Assembly (NCBI GenBank): GCA_024401435.1
Contig: JAKSLB010000011.1
Location: 26,169-90,168, forward strand
Length of the DNA: 64,000 bases
Reading direction: 5' to 3'
Origin: Paludibacteraceae bacterium
Lineage (GTDB): Bacteria > Bacteroidota > Bacteroidia > Bacteroidales > Paludibacteraceae
Below, in pieces: positions 63,924 to 64,000 of this stretch. Each line of letters starts with the position of its first letter. Position 1 is the first letter of the stretch. The notes under the pieces were generated by a model that did no database searches, was not told where the DNA came from, and worked only from the letters and a program-made list of their open reading frames with translations. Both the position numbers and the translations under genes were made by a program.

Positions 63924-64000
63924 ATGTGCGGAAATAATGAAATTCCTAATGATAGTGAGTTGTCTGAATTTGAGATAGATACTTATTTACCTAGTAGGCA
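63924..64000 (+). CDS. Start of an unknown protein (cut by window edge)
   Basis: ATG at 63924, AGGAGG ribosome binding site, open to the window end: MCGNNEIPNDSELSEFEI. Two bases after the previous stop. Confidence 0.45.
   Translation, partial: MCGNNEIPNDSELSEFEIDTYLPSR

Noticed and set aside
1-64000. Stop-codon reassignment (TAG or TGA recoded), as in some gut megaphages
   Set aside because: TAG, TGA and TAA all end well-defined genes here (for example 2713, 15901, 61792), and no conserved gene is broken by an in-frame TAG.

Overview
This window looks like part of the genome of a very large tailed phage with a T4-like core. The T4-type genes are a gp55-like late sigma factor, anaerobic ribonucleotide reductase NrdD/NrdG, two-gene topoisomerase II (gp39/gp52 type), a portal protein and a gp26-like baseplate protein. 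Around them sit many small unknown genes in tight overlapping runs, several DNA-modification genes, homing elements, and a complete CRISPR-Cas locus. The sequence is AT-rich, uses the standard code with all three stops, and has AAAGGAG-type ribosome binding sites on many but not all genes. NrdD/NrdG point to an anaerobic host; the host itself cannot be named from this window. All family assignments come from reading motifs and remembered families, not from searches.

Layout. 1-5.3 kb: PD-(D/E)XK nuclease, sigma factor, small genes, two proteins with a shared N-terminal leader, and a tRNA split by a group I intron carrying an HNH endonuclease. 5.3-11 kb: nrdG, a nuclease-methyltransferase fusion, and nrdD interrupted by an intein with a GIY-YIG domain. 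11-20 kb: DNA-modification island (two Mom-like acetyltransferase-fold proteins, one frameshifted; three methyltransferases), small genes, and a cyclic-phosphate receiver-domain protein. 20-27.3 kb: leader protein, topoisomerase II and unknown genes. 27.4-34.8 kb: CRISPR-Cas. 35-38.9 kb: small genes, a decayed TnpB element and a solitary CRISPR repeat. 39-45 kb: portal, Hsp20, baseplate, ClpP-like protease, RtcB. 45-64 kb: runs of small genes, two more TnpB genes (one element splits a phage gene), a second receiver-domain protein and a YqeY-like protein.

The main find is the CRISPR-Cas system. Its effector genes (cas7, cas5, cas6) resemble the large-subunit-free I-F2 (I-Fv) Cascade. Its adaptation genes (cas1, a 64-residue cas2) resemble subtype I-E. 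Cas3 is a separate HD-helicase, not fused to Cas2 as in I-F. Two arrays (9 and 4 repeats of 28 bases, spacers 33-34 bases) share a leader, and a lone repeat lies 4 kb away. I do not recall a described subtype with this combination.

Other signals spread across the window: (1) at least five unrelated proteins begin with the same ~20-residue leader ending in an L-x-E motif, which I read as a capsid-targeting peptide cut by the prohead protease; (2) four DNA-modification proteins share a C-terminal NPLKxAL tail; (3) a TATATTT(A/T/C) box sits 4-6 bases before the ATG of about a dozen genes, a likely late promoter giving near-leaderless mRNAs, whereas cas7, cas5, cas3 and accessory operons have TTGACA-N17-TATATT promoters of the host sigma70 type.
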